Shown: piece by piece, positions 41,286-50,587 of the stretch
Layout of the letters: each line of letters starts with the position of its first letter
Position numbering within the stretch: the stretch's first letter is position 1
Source: Leifsonia shinshuensis
GTDB lineage: Bacteria > Actinomycetota > Actinomycetes > Actinomycetales > Microbacteriaceae
Assembly (NCBI RefSeq): GCF_022606355.1
Contig: NZ_JAHHZQ010000002.1
Location: 928,553 to 992,552 of the forward strand
Reading direction: 5' to 3'
DNA: 64,000 bases
Notes under the pieces: model-generated
What the model saw: the letters and a program-made list of their open reading frames with translations, nothing else
The model's database searches: none
What the model was told of the DNA's origin: nothing
Program-made: the position numbers and the translations under genes

Positions 41286-44200
41286 GTGCACTATCTCGCC
41301 GTCCTCAGTATGAGGAATCGCGCCCTGATCGCACTCGTCACGATCGTCGCCGCCATCTTCGGCGGCGTGGCTCTCACGAGCCTCAAGCAGGAGCTCGCCC
41401 CCTCGATCTCCTTCCCGCAGCTCGTCGTGCTGTCCAGCTACCCCGGCGCCTCTCCCGAGGTGGTCAACAACGACGTCAGCACGCCGGTGGAGGCCGCCAT
41501 CCAGGGCGTGCCCGACCTCGACTCCACCTCAGCGGTCAGCAGCACCAACCAGTCGATCATCACGGCGAAGTTCACGTACGGCACCGACCTGGCGACGGCG
41601 GAGCAGAAGATCGACCAGGCCATCAACCGGATCAAGTCGACACTGCCGTCCGGCGTCGACCCGCAGGTGCTGTCGGGATCCATCGACGACCTCCCCGTCA
41701 TCCAGCTGGCCGTCACCGGCAACACCGACCAGCGCACACTCGGCGACGACATCACCAAGCTCGCGCTGCCCGACATCAAGAACCTGACGGGCGTCAACGA
41801 CGCCCAGCTCGTCGGTGAGGTCGGCCAGCGCATCACCATCACGCCCGACCAGGCCAAGCTGGCCGGAGCGGGCGTCACCAGTTCGGCGATCAAGAACTCG
41901 CTGCAGCAGTACGGCGTGCTCCTCCCGGGCGGGTCCCTCACCGAGGACGGCAAGACCCTCACCATCCAGTCCGGCACGCAGCTGACGTCGGTGGCCGACA
42001 TCGCGTCGCTGCCGCTGGTCAAGGTGACCTCCGCGTCGGCGGGCAGCGGCGCAGCGGGCAGCGGTTCGGCGGGCAGCGGTTCGGCGGGCAGCGGTTCGGC
42101 GAGCGGTGGTTCGGCGAGCGGTGGTTCGGCGAGCGGTGGATCCTCAACGGGTCAGCAGGGTGGGACGAGCGGCGGCTCGTCGGCGAGCCAGCAGGCCGCG
42201 GCGGCCCAGGCGGCCGCCGCCTCCACTCCGGTCACCATCGGAGACGTCGCCACGGTCGCCCAGACCGACGACCCGGTGACCTCGCTCTCCCGCGTCGACG
42301 GCAAGCCGGCGCTGACCATCGCGGTGACCAAGCTTCCTTCGGCCAACACGGTGGAGGTCTCGCACAGCGTCTCGGCGCTCATCCCGAACCTGGAGACCAA
42401 GCTCGGCAACGGCGCGAAGATCACCGTCGTCTTCGACCAGGCGCCGTTCATCACGCAGTCGATCAACTCGCTCGCCGAGGAGGGCCTGCTCGGCCTCGCG
42501 GCGGCGGTCATCGTGATCCTGGTGTTCCTGCTCTCGGTGCGTTCCACGCTGGTGACGGCGATCTCGATCCCGACCAGCGTGCTGATCACCTTCATCGTCA
42601 TGTGGGCGAGCGGCTACACGCTCAACATCATCACGCTCGGTGCCCTCACGATCGCGATCGGCCGCGTCGTCGACGACTCGATCGTGGTCATCGAGAACAT
42701 CAAACGACAACTCGTGCCGGGAGCCGACCGGGCGGTGACGATCGTGCGCGCGGTGCGCGAGGTCGCCGGCGCGATCACGGCCTCCACCATCACGACGGTC
42801 GCGGTGTTCCTGCCGCTGGCCTTCGTGGGCGATGTCACGGGTGAACTCTTCCGACCGTTCGCCCTCACCGTCACCATCGCGCTGCTCTCGTCCCTCCTCG
42901 TCGCGCTGACGATCGTGCCGGTGCTCGCGTACTGGTTCCTGCGCGCGCCCAAGGCGCGCAAGCACGAGGGCGGCGAGCACGACGACGAGGCGGCCCATCT
43001 GTCGATCGCGGACGCGATCGCTTCCGGGCACGACGAGCTCGAGCACCCGTCGCTGCTCCAGCGCGGCTACCTGCCGATCATCCACTGGACGCTCAAGCAC
43101 TCGTGGCTGACGATCATCGCCTCGGCGATCGTGCTGGTCCTGACCTTCGCGGCGTTCCCGCTCCTCAAGACGAACTTCCTCGGATCCAGCGGACAGAACT
43201 CGCTGACCGTCACGCAGACGCTCGAGCCGGGCGCGAGCCTCCAGGCCAAGGACGACGCGGCCAAGAAGGTCGAGCAGAAGCTGCTCGACACGAAGGGCGT
43301 GAAGACGGTCCAGGTGTCGATCGGTTCCAGCGGCTCCTCGCTGCGCGACGCGTTCACCGGCGGAGGCGGCGCGACGACGTTCTCGATCACGACCGACCCG
43401 AACGCCGATCAGGACAAGCTCCAGACGACGATCCAGAGCGAACTGAGCGGCATCACCGACGCCGGCGACGTGCAGGTGTCGGCGTCCAGCGGGTTCGGCG
43501 GCTCCACGGACATCGAGGTGGACATCACCGCGAGCAGCAACGCCGATCTGCAGAAGGCCACGGACTCTGTGGTCGCCGAGCTGAAGAAGCAGAAGTCGCT
43601 CAGTCAGGTCACCGACAACCTGAGCGCCTCCCTGCCGTACGTGTCGGTGACCGTCGACCGCACGAAAGCGGCGCAGGTCGGCCTCAGCGAGGTCGCCGTG
43701 GGCACGCTCGTGTCGCAGACCATGCAGCCCACGCAGATCGGTTCCGTCGCGATCGACAACTCCACGCTCAAGATCTACCTGCAGGCGGACAATCCGCCGA
43801 CGACCGTCGCCGGGCTCTCCAAGCTGCCCATCCCGACGGCCACGGGCGTGGTGCCGCTGAGCTCGATCGCGACCGTCGCCGAGACGAAGGGGCCGTCGAC
43901 CGTCACCACGCAGCGCGGGCTGCGCACGTCGACGGTGACCGCGACGCCGGGCGACAACCTGACGACGGCCAACCAGGAGGTCACGAAGGCGCTGAACGCC
44001 GCCGACCTCCCGGCTGGCGCGACGGCGAAGATCGGCGGTGTCTCGTCGAGCCAGTCGAGCGCGTTCGGCCAGCTCGGGATCGCCCTGCTGGCGGCCATCC
44101 TGATCGTCTACATCGTGATGGTGGCGACGTTCCGGTCGCTGCGTCAGCCGCTGCTGCTGCTCGTGTCGGTGCCGTTCGCGGCGACCGGCGCGATCCTGCT

Positions 44201-44750
44201 GCAGCTCGTGTCGGGCATCCCGCTCGGTGTCGCCTCGCTCATCGGCGTGCTGATGCTGATCGGTATCGTCGTGACGAACGCGATCGTGCTCATCGACCTC
44301 GTCAACCAGTACCGGGCCAGAGGCATGTCGGTCAGCGAGGCGGTCGTGCACGGCGCTTCCCGCCGTCTGCGGCCCATCCTGATGACCGCGTTGGCGACCA
44401 TCGCGGCGCTGTTCTTCATGGCCATCGGCCTGACCGGGCACGGCGGCTTCATCTCGCAGCCGCTCGCGATCGTGGTGATCGGCGGCCTGCTGTCGTCGAC
44501 CGTGCTGACGCTCGTCGTGCTGCCGACGCTGTACAACCTCGTGGAGGGCGCCCGCGAACGGCGGCTCGCCCGCCGCGCGGCCAAGAGCGGCGGTGACGGC
44601 GGCGCCGGTGGCGAGGGCGGCCACGGTGACGGCGGATCCGGTCCGGAGGGATCGGGACCCGACGGTCCGGGTGCGGCGGAGCAGGACGCGGACGCCGAGT
44701 CGCCCGAGCCTCCCGTGTTCACGACGCCGGCCGGAGGCCAGCAGCTCTGA
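41286..44750 (+). CDS. RND-family efflux transporter permease
   Basis: 1154 residues with the HAE-type RND layout: twelve helices and two large extracytoplasmic loops (about 35-390 and 620-920). TIAIGRVVDDSIVVIENIKR lies in helix 4, and the second half has LMLIGIVVTNAIVLIDLVNQY. The GTG at 41286 is chosen by GAGGGG 7 nt upstream; a start at 41256 would add ten residues. The first loop carries a low-complexity insertion (about 255-310) of repeated GSAGSGSAGSG and GGSASGGSAS, coded by 15- and 18-bp DNA repeats (about 42045-42140). The C-terminus has a Gly/Asp-rich tail. No adaptor or channel gene is nearby, as usual in actinobacteria. Substrate unknown. Confidence 0.92.
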   Translation: MHYLAVLSMRNRALIALVTIVAAIFGGVALTSLKQELAPSISFPQLVVLSSYPGASPEVVNNDVSTPVEAAIQGVPDLDSTSAVSSTNQSIITAKFTYGTDLATAEQKIDQAINRIKSTLPSGVDPQVLSGSIDDLPVIQLAVTGNTDQRTLGDDITKLALPDIKNLTGVNDAQLVGEVGQRITITPDQAKLAGAGVTSSAIKNSLQQYGVLLPGGSLTEDGKTLTIQSGTQLTSVADIASLPLVKVTSASAGSGAAGSGSAGSGSAGSGSASGGSASGGSASGGSSTGQQGGTSGGSSASQQAAAAQAAAASTPVTIGDVATVAQTDDPVTSLSRVDGKPALTIAVTKLPSANTVEVSHSVSALIPNLETKLGNGAKITVVFDQAPFITQSINSLAEEGLLGLAAAVIVILVFLLSVRSTLVTAISIPTSVLITFIVMWASGYTLNIITLGALTIAIGRVVDDSIVVIENIKRQLVPGADRAVTIVRAVREVAGAITASTITTVAVFLPLAFVGDVTGELFRPFALTVTIALLSSLLVALTIVPVLAYWFLRAPKARKHEGGEHDDEAAHLSIADAIASGHDELEHPSLLQRGYLPIIHWTLKHSWLTIIASAIVLVLTFAAFPLLKTNFLGSSGQNSLTVTQTLEPGASLQAKDDAAKKVEQKLLDTKGVKTVQVSIGSSGSSLRDAFTGGGGATTFSITTDPNADQDKLQTTIQSELSGITDAGDVQVSASSGFGGSTDIEVDITASSNADLQKATDSVVAELKKQKSLSQVTDNLSASLPYVSVTVDRTKAAQVGLSEVAVGTLVSQTMQPTQIGSVAIDNSTLKIYLQADNPPTTVAGLSKLPIPTATGVVPLSSIATVAETKGPSTVTTQRGLRTSTVTATPGDNLTTANQEVTKALNAADLPAGATAKIGGVSSSQSSAFGQLGIALLAAILIVYIVMVATFRSLRQPLLLLVSVPFAATGAILLQLVSGIPLGVASLIGVLMLIGIVVTNAIVLIDLVNQYRARGMSVSEAVVHGASRRLRPILMTALATIAALFFMAIGLTGHGGFISQPLAIVVIGGLLSSTVLTLVVLPTLYNLVEGARERRLARRAAKSGGDGGAGGEGGHGDGGSGPEGSGPDGPGAAEQDADAESPEPPVFTTPAGGQQL

Positions 44751-44758
44751 CCTGACAC

Positions 44759-44815
44759 CGAGGAGCCCGCGAACGCCCTCATCCTGCGCGGATGAGGGCG
44801 TTTGCGCGCCCCTCG
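44759..44815. repeat. 57-bp palindrome downstream of the RND gene (probable terminator)
   Basis: Perfect 13-bp inner arms AACGCCCTCATCC / GGATGAGGGCGTT around TGCGC, with outer CGAGGAGC...GCGCCCCTCG. The total is 57 bp. Read on the minus strand it begins CGAGGGGCGCGCAAACGCCC, matching the 22379 array units. It starts 9 bp after the RND stop, so it likely also ends that transcript. Confidence 0.85.
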
Positions 44816-44834
44816 ATCGGTTTCGGTCGCCGGA

Positions 44835-44851
44835 TGTCCGGGATGCCAGAC
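44835..44851. promoter_or_regulatory. HutR (IclR-type) operator upstream of hutG
   Basis: TGTCCGGGATGCCAGAC, identical in 16 of 17 positions to 50522-50538 between hutH and the iclR gene. The reverse strand, TCTGGCATCCCGGA, resembles the HutR motif described in Corynebacterium resistens (TCTGwwATwCCAGA, from memory). Its centre is 64 bp before the hutG ATG, suiting an activator. Confidence 0.8.
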
Positions 44852-44906
44852 GAGCGAGCGGTCCGGGGGCTCACTGGCGTGCGGGCACATTGCTAGCGTC
44901 GCGGGT

Positions 44907-45842
44907 ATGAGCCTCTCCTCCGGTGCCCTCTCCTCCGGTGCCCTCTCCGTCGACCCGCTCTGGCCGCGGGCCGGATCCTGGCCGGCGCTCGCGGACGTGC
45001 CGACGGGTCAGGCTGTCGATCTCGCGCTGATCGGCCTCCCCACCTGGCGCACCTCCCTGTCGGCGACCGGCGCGCACGCGACGCCGGCGGCCGTACGGGA
45101 TGCGCTGCGACGCTACTCGCTGCACGTCCCCGGACTCGAAGTGGAGGCGCTGCGCTTCGCCGACGCCGGGGACGTCGCCGAACCGGACGGCGCTGACGGC
45201 GAGCAGCGCGCCATCGCGGCGATGCGGGAGGCCGCCGACCGCTCGCGCGTGACGGTCGCCGTCGGCGGCGACAACTCGCTGACCGTGCCCGCGGCGCTCG
45301 GGGCGTGGGGGGAGCGGCTCCCGTCGGCCGGACTGATCACCCTCGACGCCCACCACGACCTGCGCGACGGCGTCTCCAACGGCTCTCCGGTGCGGCGACT
45401 GGTGGAGGCCGGGCTCGACGGCCGGCGGATCGTCCAGATCGGGATCGCCGACTTCGCGAACTCGGCGGCCTACTCCCGGCGCGCGGAGGAGCTCGGCATC
45501 ACGGTCGTGCCGCGTGATGCGCTGCACGGCCGACCGCTCGACGACGTGATGGCCGAGGCCCTGGAGATCGCCGGTGCCGCGGGAGGACCGGTGCACGTCG
45601 ACCTCGACGTCGACGTCTGCGACCGGTCGGTCGCGCCCGGCTGCCCGGCCTCCGTGCCCGGTGGCCTCGCCGCGTGGGAGCTGCGCCGCTTCGCCCGGCT
45701 GGCGGGCGCCTCCCCGCTGGTGCACTCGATCGACATCGCCGAAGTCGACGCCACCTCCGACGCCGACGACCAGCGCACCGTGCGCCTCGCCGCCCTGCTG
45801 GTGCTGGAGGCCGCCGCCGGCCTCGCCTCCCGCGCGCGCTGA
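44907..45842 (+). CDS. hutG: Formimidoylglutamase (arginase/agmatinase family)
   Basis: 311 residues. The binuclear-metal motifs VGGDNSLT, TLDAHHDLRDG and HVDLDVDVCDRSVAPG are intact, giving the ureohydrolase fold. In this cluster it should cleave N-formimidoyl-glutamate to glutamate and formamide, the last step of histidine degradation. The ATG at 44907 has TAGCGT (44894-44899) 7 nt upstream, so a leaderless mRNA is likely. The N-terminus repeats SSGAL twice. Regulated by the IclR-type protein through 44835-44851. It is convergent with hutI, with about 100 bp between the stops. Confidence 0.9.
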   Translation: MSLSSGALSSGALSVDPLWPRAGSWPALADVPTGQAVDLALIGLPTWRTSLSATGAHATPAAVRDALRRYSLHVPGLEVEALRFADAGDVAEPDGADGEQRAIAAMREAADRSRVTVAVGGDNSLTVPAALGAWGERLPSAGLITLDAHHDLRDGVSNGSPVRRLVEAGLDGRRIVQIGIADFANSAAYSRRAEELGITVVPRDALHGRPLDDVMAEALEIAGAAGGPVHVDLDVDVCDRSVAPGCPASVPGGLAAWELRRFARLAGASPLVHSIDIAEVDATSDADDQRTVRLAALLVLEAAAGLASRAR

Positions 45843-45945
45843 TCGCCCGAGCCGCGTCCGGCCTCCCGGCTGCGTGTCGAGGCGGCGCGTCTCGGCCGGC
45901 TCGCGCGCGTGGAGCCCGGTTCGCGCCGTCTCGGAGCGCGCGCCC

Positions 45946-47106
45946 TCAGGCGACGTGGGTGCTCGCGACGAGGGGGACGCCGGGGCGGTAGGCGAGGTGC
46001 ACGTACGTGGGGGCGTCCAAGACGACGTAGTCGGCGCGGGCGCCGGGGCGCAGGTGGCCGACGTCGTCGCGGCGCAGCGCCTCCGCGCCGCCGAGGGTCG
46101 CAGCACGCACGGCCTCCGGCACTGTCATGTCCATGTCGCGCACGGCGACGGCGATGCAGAACGGCATCGACGAGGTGAACGACGAACCCGGGTTGCAGTC
46201 GCTCGCCAGCGCCACTCGCACGCCGGCGTCGATCAGGCCTCGAGCGTCGGGATAGGGGTGCCGCGTCGAGAACTCGACGCCCGGCAGGAGGGTCGCCACC
46301 GTGTCCGAGCCCGCCAGCAGCGCCACGTCGGCGTCGGTCAGGTAGGTGCCGTGGTCGACGCTCGCGGCGTCCAGCTCGACCGCGAGGGCGACACCGTCGC
46401 CGGGCCCGAGCTGGCTGGCGTGCACGCGCACGCCGAGCCCCCGCTCTGCTCCCGCGGTCAGGATGCGGCGTGACTGCTCCACGGTGAAGGCGCCGGTCTC
46501 GCAGAACACGTCGATCCAGCGGGCGTGCGGCGCACACGCGTCCAGCATGGCGCCCGTCACCAGCTCGACGTAGGCCTCCGGGTCATCGGCGTACTCCGCG
46601 GGGACCACATGCGCCCCCAGGAATGTGGTCTCGGGCGTGACCTCCCCGGCCAGCCGCAGGATGCGCTCCTCGTCCGGGACGGTCAGGCCGTAGCCGCTCT
46701 TGATCTCGAACGTCGTCGTTCCCTGTGCCCGCAGCTCGATCACGAAGCGCGCGAGCCGCGCACGCAGCACCTCGTCGGACGCCTCCCGTGTCGCCGCCAC
46801 CGTGCTTCGTATGCCGCCTGCGGAATACGGTCGCCCGGCCATCCTCGCCTCGAACTCCGCGGCGCGATCGCCGCCGAAGACGAGGTGGGTGTGACTGTCG
46901 ACGAAGCCCGGGATCACCGCTGCGCCGCCGGCGTCCAAGACCGCGTCGGCGTCCGAGCGCGGCGCCGCCGCCGCGGGTCCGGTCCACTCCACCCGGCCGT
47001 CCACCTCGAGCAGCGCAGCGTCGCGGACGACGCCGAGCGGCCCCTCGTGCGACGGGTCGAAAGTAACGAGCTCGCCGATCCCGGTCAGCAGCGTCGCGTG
47101 CGGCAT
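45946..47106 (-). CDS. hutI: Imidazolonepropionase
   Basis: 386 residues, amidohydrolase superfamily. It hydrolyses imidazolone-5-propionate to N-formimino-glutamate, step 3 of the pathway. Metal and substrate motifs: [16 protein letters not shown] (about 68-83), [16 protein letters not shown], the His in [13 protein letters not shown] and [13 protein letters not shown]. The ATG at 47106 overlaps the hutU stop (TGATG), so the two are coupled; a GTG directly before it is also in frame. The C-terminal [11 protein letters not shown] ends normally. Confidence 0.95.
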   Translation of the reverse strand: MPHATLLTGIGELVTFDPSHEGPLGVVRDAALLEVDGRVEWTGPAAAAPRSDADAVLDAGGAAVIPGFVDSHTHLVFGGDRAAEFEARMAGRPYSAGGIRSTVAATREASDEVLRARLARFVIELRAQGTTTFEIKSGYGLTVPDEERILRLAGEVTPETTFLGAHVVPAEYADDPEAYVELVTGAMLDACAPHARWIDVFCETGAFTVEQSRRILTAGAERGLGVRVHASQLGPGDGVALAVELDAASVDHGTYLTDADVALLAGSDTVATLLPGVEFSTRHPYPDARGLIDAGVRVALASDCNPGSSFTSSMPFCIAVAVRDMDMTVPEAVRAATLGGAEALRRDDVGHLRPGARADYVVLDAPTYVHLAYRPGVPLVASTHVA

Positions 47107-48779
47107 CACGCCTCCTGCGTCGGGGTGCGCTCGCCCATCGGGACCCGGAGTCCACGCTCGCGCGCAACCTCCGCCGCGTGCTCGTAGCCGGCGTCCACGT
47201 GGCGCATGACGCCGGTGCCGGGGTCGTTGGTCAGCACGCGTTCGATCTTCTCCGCGGCGAGTGGTGTGCCGTCGGCGACCACCACCTGGCCGGCATGGAT
47301 GCTGCGGCCGATGCCGACGCCGCCGCCGTGGTGGAGGGAGACCCAGGTGGCGCCGGACGCGGTGTTGAGGAGGGCGTTGAGCAGCGGCCAGTCGGCGATC
47401 GCGTCCGAGCCGTCCTTCATCGCCTCGGTCTCCCGGTACGGGGAGGCGACGGAACCGGAGTCGAGGTGGTCACGGCCGATCACGATCGGCGCCGAGAGCT
47501 CGCCCGAGGCGACCATCTCGTTGAACTTCAGTCCCGCGAGGTGCCGCTCCTTGTAGCCGAGCCAGCAGATGCGGGCGGGCAGGCCCTCGAAGTGCACCTT
47601 CTCGCCGGCCTGCGTGATCCACCGGCGGAGCTTGTGGTCGTCGGGGAACAGTTCGAGGATCGCGCGGTCGGTCGCGGCGATGTCGGCCGGGTCGCCGGAG
47701 AGCGCCGCCCAGCGGAACGGGCCGCGGCCCTCCTCGAACTGCGGCCGGATGTAGGCGGGCACGAACCCGGGGAAGGCGAACGCGCGGTCGTAGCCGCCGA
47801 GCTGCGCCTCGGTGCGGATCGAGTTGCCGTAGTCGAAGACCTCGGCGCCGGCGTCGAGGAAGCCGACCATGGCCTCCACCTGCTTCGCCATCGACAGCCG
47901 TGCGGCGATCGTGAACGCTTCGGGGTCGGCGGCGGCGCGGTCGTGCCACTCCTCGACGGTGATGCCCTCGGGGAGGTAGCTGAGCGGGTCGTGCGCACTG
48001 GTCTGGTCGGTCACGATGTCGATCGGCACGCCGCGGCGCAGCAGCTCGGGGAACACCGTGGCCGCGTTGCCGACCAGCCCGACCGAGAGCGCCCTGCGCT
48101 CGTCCTTCGCCGCGGTCACGCGGGCGACCGCGTCGTCGAGGTCGTCGGTCAGCTCGTCCAGGTAGCCGTGGTCGACGCGGCGCTGGAGTCGGGTGCGGTC
48201 GACATCGACGATGAGCACGGCGCCGCCGTTGAGTGTGACGGCCAACGGTTGCGCGCCGCCCATCCCCCCGCAGCCGCCGGTGAGGGTCAGCGTGCCGGCG
48301 AGGGTGCCGGCGAACCTCTTGTCCGCGATCGCCGCGAACGTCTCGTACGTGCCCTGCAGGATGCCCTGAGAGCCGATGTAGATCCAGGAGCCGGCGGTCA
48401 TCTGGCCGTACATGGTCAGCCCGAGAGCCTCCAGCCGGCGGAACTCGGGCCAGGTCGCCCAGTCGCCGACGAGGTTGGAGTTGGCGATGAGCACGCGCGG
48501 CGCCCACTCGTGGGTGCGGAACACCCCGACCGGCTTGCCGGACTGCACGAGGAGCGTCTCGTCGGCCTCCAGATCACGCAGCGTGGCGACGATCGCGTCG
48601 AACGCCTCCCAGCTGCGCGCTGCGCGGCCGGTGCCACCGTAGACGACCAGGTCGTCGGGGCGCTCCGCGACCTCCGGATCGAGGTTGTTCATCAGCATGC
48701 GCAGCGGTGCCTCGGTCTGCCAGCTCTTCGCGCTCAGCTCGGTGCCGCGCGGCGCGCGCACCGGTCGTGATCCCTGCAT
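47106..48779 (-). CDS. hutU: Urocanate hydratase
   Basis: 557 residues, the NAD+-dependent enzyme of histidine degradation step 2 (urocanate to imidazolonepropionate). NAD-binding [19 protein letters not shown] (about 165-185), [26 protein letters not shown] and [19 protein letters not shown] are conserved. The ATG at 48779 has AAAGGA upstream; a few in-frame residues further on are not conserved. It follows hutH after 98 bp, a gap filled by a 72-bp palindrome, so hutH-hutU-hutI probably form one operon with a strong hairpin after hutH. Confidence 0.97.
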   Translation of the reverse strand: MQGSRPVRAPRGTELSAKSWQTEAPLRMLMNNLDPEVAERPDDLVVYGGTGRAARSWEAFDAIVATLRDLEADETLLVQSGKPVGVFRTHEWAPRVLIANSNLVGDWATWPEFRRLEALGLTMYGQMTAGSWIYIGSQGILQGTYETFAAIADKRFAGTLAGTLTLTGGCGGMGGAQPLAVTLNGGAVLIVDVDRTRLQRRVDHGYLDELTDDLDDAVARVTAAKDERRALSVGLVGNAATVFPELLRRGVPIDIVTDQTSAHDPLSYLPEGITVEEWHDRAAADPEAFTIAARLSMAKQVEAMVGFLDAGAEVFDYGNSIRTEAQLGGYDRAFAFPGFVPAYIRPQFEEGRGPFRWAALSGDPADIAATDRAILELFPDDHKLRRWITQAGEKVHFEGLPARICWLGYKERHLAGLKFNEMVASGELSAPIVIGRDHLDSGSVASPYRETEAMKDGSDAIADWPLLNALLNTASGATWVSLHHGGGVGIGRSIHAGQVVVADGTPLAAEKIERVLTNDPGTGVMRHVDAGYEHAAEVARERGLRVPMGERTPTQEA

Positions 48780-48795
48780 GTCGTGTGGTCCTTTC

Positions 48796-48867
48796 AAGCT
48801 ATCCGTTCCTCACTTTCTCCCGCCTTCCACCGGCGTGTCGCGGGAGGAAGTGAGGAAGCGATGGCGT
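48796..48867. repeat. 72-bp palindrome, copy 3, between hutH and hutU
   Basis: Arms at about 48797-48823 and 48840-48866 share TTCCTCACTTTCTCCCGC with the other copies. The 16-nt loop CTTCCACCGGCGTGTC is nearly that of copy 1. It lies 10 bp downstream of the hutH stop and 16 bp upstream of the hutU ATG (minus strand). Confidence 0.9.
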
Positions 48868-48877
48868 CGGAGGCGGG

Positions 48878-50467
48878 TTAGTGGAGGGGGGTGACGGGGA
48901 GGGCGGCGGCGACGGCAGCGCCGGAGGCGACGAAGGCGACGGCGGCCTCGATCTCGGGGGAGAGGTGGCGGTCGGGGCCGGGGCCGGGGACGGTCGCGCG
49001 CAGCGCGGCGGTCACAGCACCCGTCGCCGGACCCTGCCGTAGCGGTGCGCGCAGTTCGGCGCCGCGCGCCGCGGTCATCAGCTCGATGGCGAGCACCCGG
49101 CCGAGGCCGTCGATCGCCCGGCGCAGCTTGCGCGCGGCGGCCCAGCCCATCGAGACGTGGTCCTCCTGCATCGCCGACGAGGGGATGCTGTCCGCCGACG
49201 CCGGCACGGCGAGCCGCTTGAGCTCGGACACGATGCCCGCAGCGGTGTACTGGGCGATCATCAGTCCGGAGTCGACGCCGACCTCGTGCGCCAGGAACGG
49301 CGGGAGGCCCTGGTTGCGGGCCTTGTCGAGGAACCGGTCGGTGCGGCGCTCCGACATGCTGGCGACGTCGGCGACGACGATCGCGAGGAAGTCCAGCACG
49401 TAGGCGACGGGCGCGCCGTGGAAGTTGCCGTTGGACTCCACGCGGCCGTCCGGCGTGAGCACCGGGTTGTCGATGGCCGATGCGAGTTCGCGCTCGGCGA
49501 CGCTGGTGGCGTGGGCGACGGTGTCGCGCGCGCCGCCGTGCACCTGGGGTGCGCAGCGGAGCGAGTAAGCGTCCTGCACGCGCGTGCACTCGGGGCCCTT
49601 GTGGCTGGCGACGAGCGGCGAGTCCGCCAGCAGGGCGCGGAGGTTGGCCGCCGAGACGGCCTGGCCCGCCTGCGGCCGCAGCTGCTGGAGGTCGGCGGCG
49701 AAGACCGCGTCGGTGCCGAGCAGGGCCTCCACGCTCATCGCCGCGGTGATGTCGGCCGTGGTGAGCAGGGTGTCGAGGTCGTCGAGCGCCAGCGCGAGCA
49801 TCCCGAGCATGCCGTCGGTGCCGTTGATGAGCGCCAGGCCCTCCTTCTCGGCCAGCACGACGGGCTCGATGCCCGCGTCCGCGAGAGCGTCGGCGGCCTC
49901 CATGAGCCGTCCGTCGACGCGCACCTGCCCCTCGCCCATGGCAGCGAGCGCACAGTGGGCGAGCGGGGCGAGGTCGCCGGAGCAGCCGAGCGAGCCGTAC
50001 TCGCGCACGATCGGCGTGATGCCCGCATTGAGCAGTGCGGCGTACGTCTCGACCGTGTGCCGCTGCGCGCCGGTGCGCCCGGTCATCAGGGTCGCCAAGC
50101 GCAGCAGCATGAGGGCGCGCACGACCTCGCGCTCGACCTCCGGGCCGGAGCCGGCCGCGTGGGAGCGGACCAGGGAGGCCTGCAGCTGCGCCCGGCGCTG
50201 CTCCGGGATGAAGGTGGTCGCGAGCGCGCCGAATCCCGTGGAGATCCCGTAGTGCGGCTCGACGTCGTCGGCGAGGGCTTCGATGATCGCCCGGGAGGCC
50301 TCGACGCTCTCCAGCGCGGCGGAGTCCAGGTGCACGGGCGCTTCGTGGCGGGCGACGGCGACGACCTCGGCGATGGTGAGGGGTCGCGCGCCGACGGTGA
50401 CGGGCGTGGTGTCGCCGTCGGACGGTCGGGTGGTTGCGGGGGTGGAACCGGTGGTGAGGGCGGACAT
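48878..50467 (-). CDS. hutH: Histidine ammonia-lyase
   Basis: 529 residues, the first pathway step: histidine to urocanate plus NH3. The catalytic loop reads YGSLGCSGDLAPLAH, so the electrophilic MIO cofactor would form from Cys-Ser-Gly instead of the usual Ala-Ser-Gly. I recall this variant in Streptomyces enzymes. The Tyr loop HYGISTGFG and SSAMQEDHVSMGW are intact. An N-terminal Thr/Ser/Pro extension of about 25 residues is present. The ATG at 50467 has CATGAT 6 nt upstream (leaderless). The operator at 50522-50538 is centred 63 bp before it. Divergent from the IclR gene. Confidence 0.96.
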   Translation of the reverse strand: MSALTTGSTPATTRPSDGDTTPVTVGARPLTIAEVVAVARHEAPVHLDSAALESVEASRAIIEALADDVEPHYGISTGFGALATTFIPEQRRAQLQASLVRSHAAGSGPEVEREVVRALMLLRLATLMTGRTGAQRHTVETYAALLNAGITPIVREYGSLGCSGDLAPLAHCALAAMGEGQVRVDGRLMEAADALADAGIEPVVLAEKEGLALINGTDGMLGMLALALDDLDTLLTTADITAAMSVEALLGTDAVFAADLQQLRPQAGQAVSAANLRALLADSPLVASHKGPECTRVQDAYSLRCAPQVHGGARDTVAHATSVAERELASAIDNPVLTPDGRVESNGNFHGAPVAYVLDFLAIVVADVASMSERRTDRFLDKARNQGLPPFLAHEVGVDSGLMIAQYTAAGIVSELKRLAVPASADSIPSSAMQEDHVSMGWAAARKLRRAIDGLGRVLAIELMTAARGAELRAPLRQGPATGAVTAALRATVPGPGPDRHLSPEIEAAVAFVASGAAVAAALPVTPLH

Positions 50468-50521
50468 GCTCCGATCATGCGCCGCGGTGCCGTGTCGGCG
50501 CCCGGGGGTTAGGCTCTTCGG

Positions 50522-50538
50522 TGTCCGGGATACCAGAC
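50522..50538. promoter_or_regulatory. HutR (IclR-type) operator between hutH and the iclR gene
   Basis: TGTCCGGGATACCAGAC, a near-palindrome (GTC-GG....CC-GAC) and the twin of the site before hutG (44835-44851). The distances from the centre to the two leaderless hut starts are 63 and 64 bp, so it is probably an activator site for both. Confidence 0.8.
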
Positions 50539-50587
50539 TCGCGGATGCGGGCTGCCCGCTGCCGCGCGAACGCACAGTGGAGGCGCC

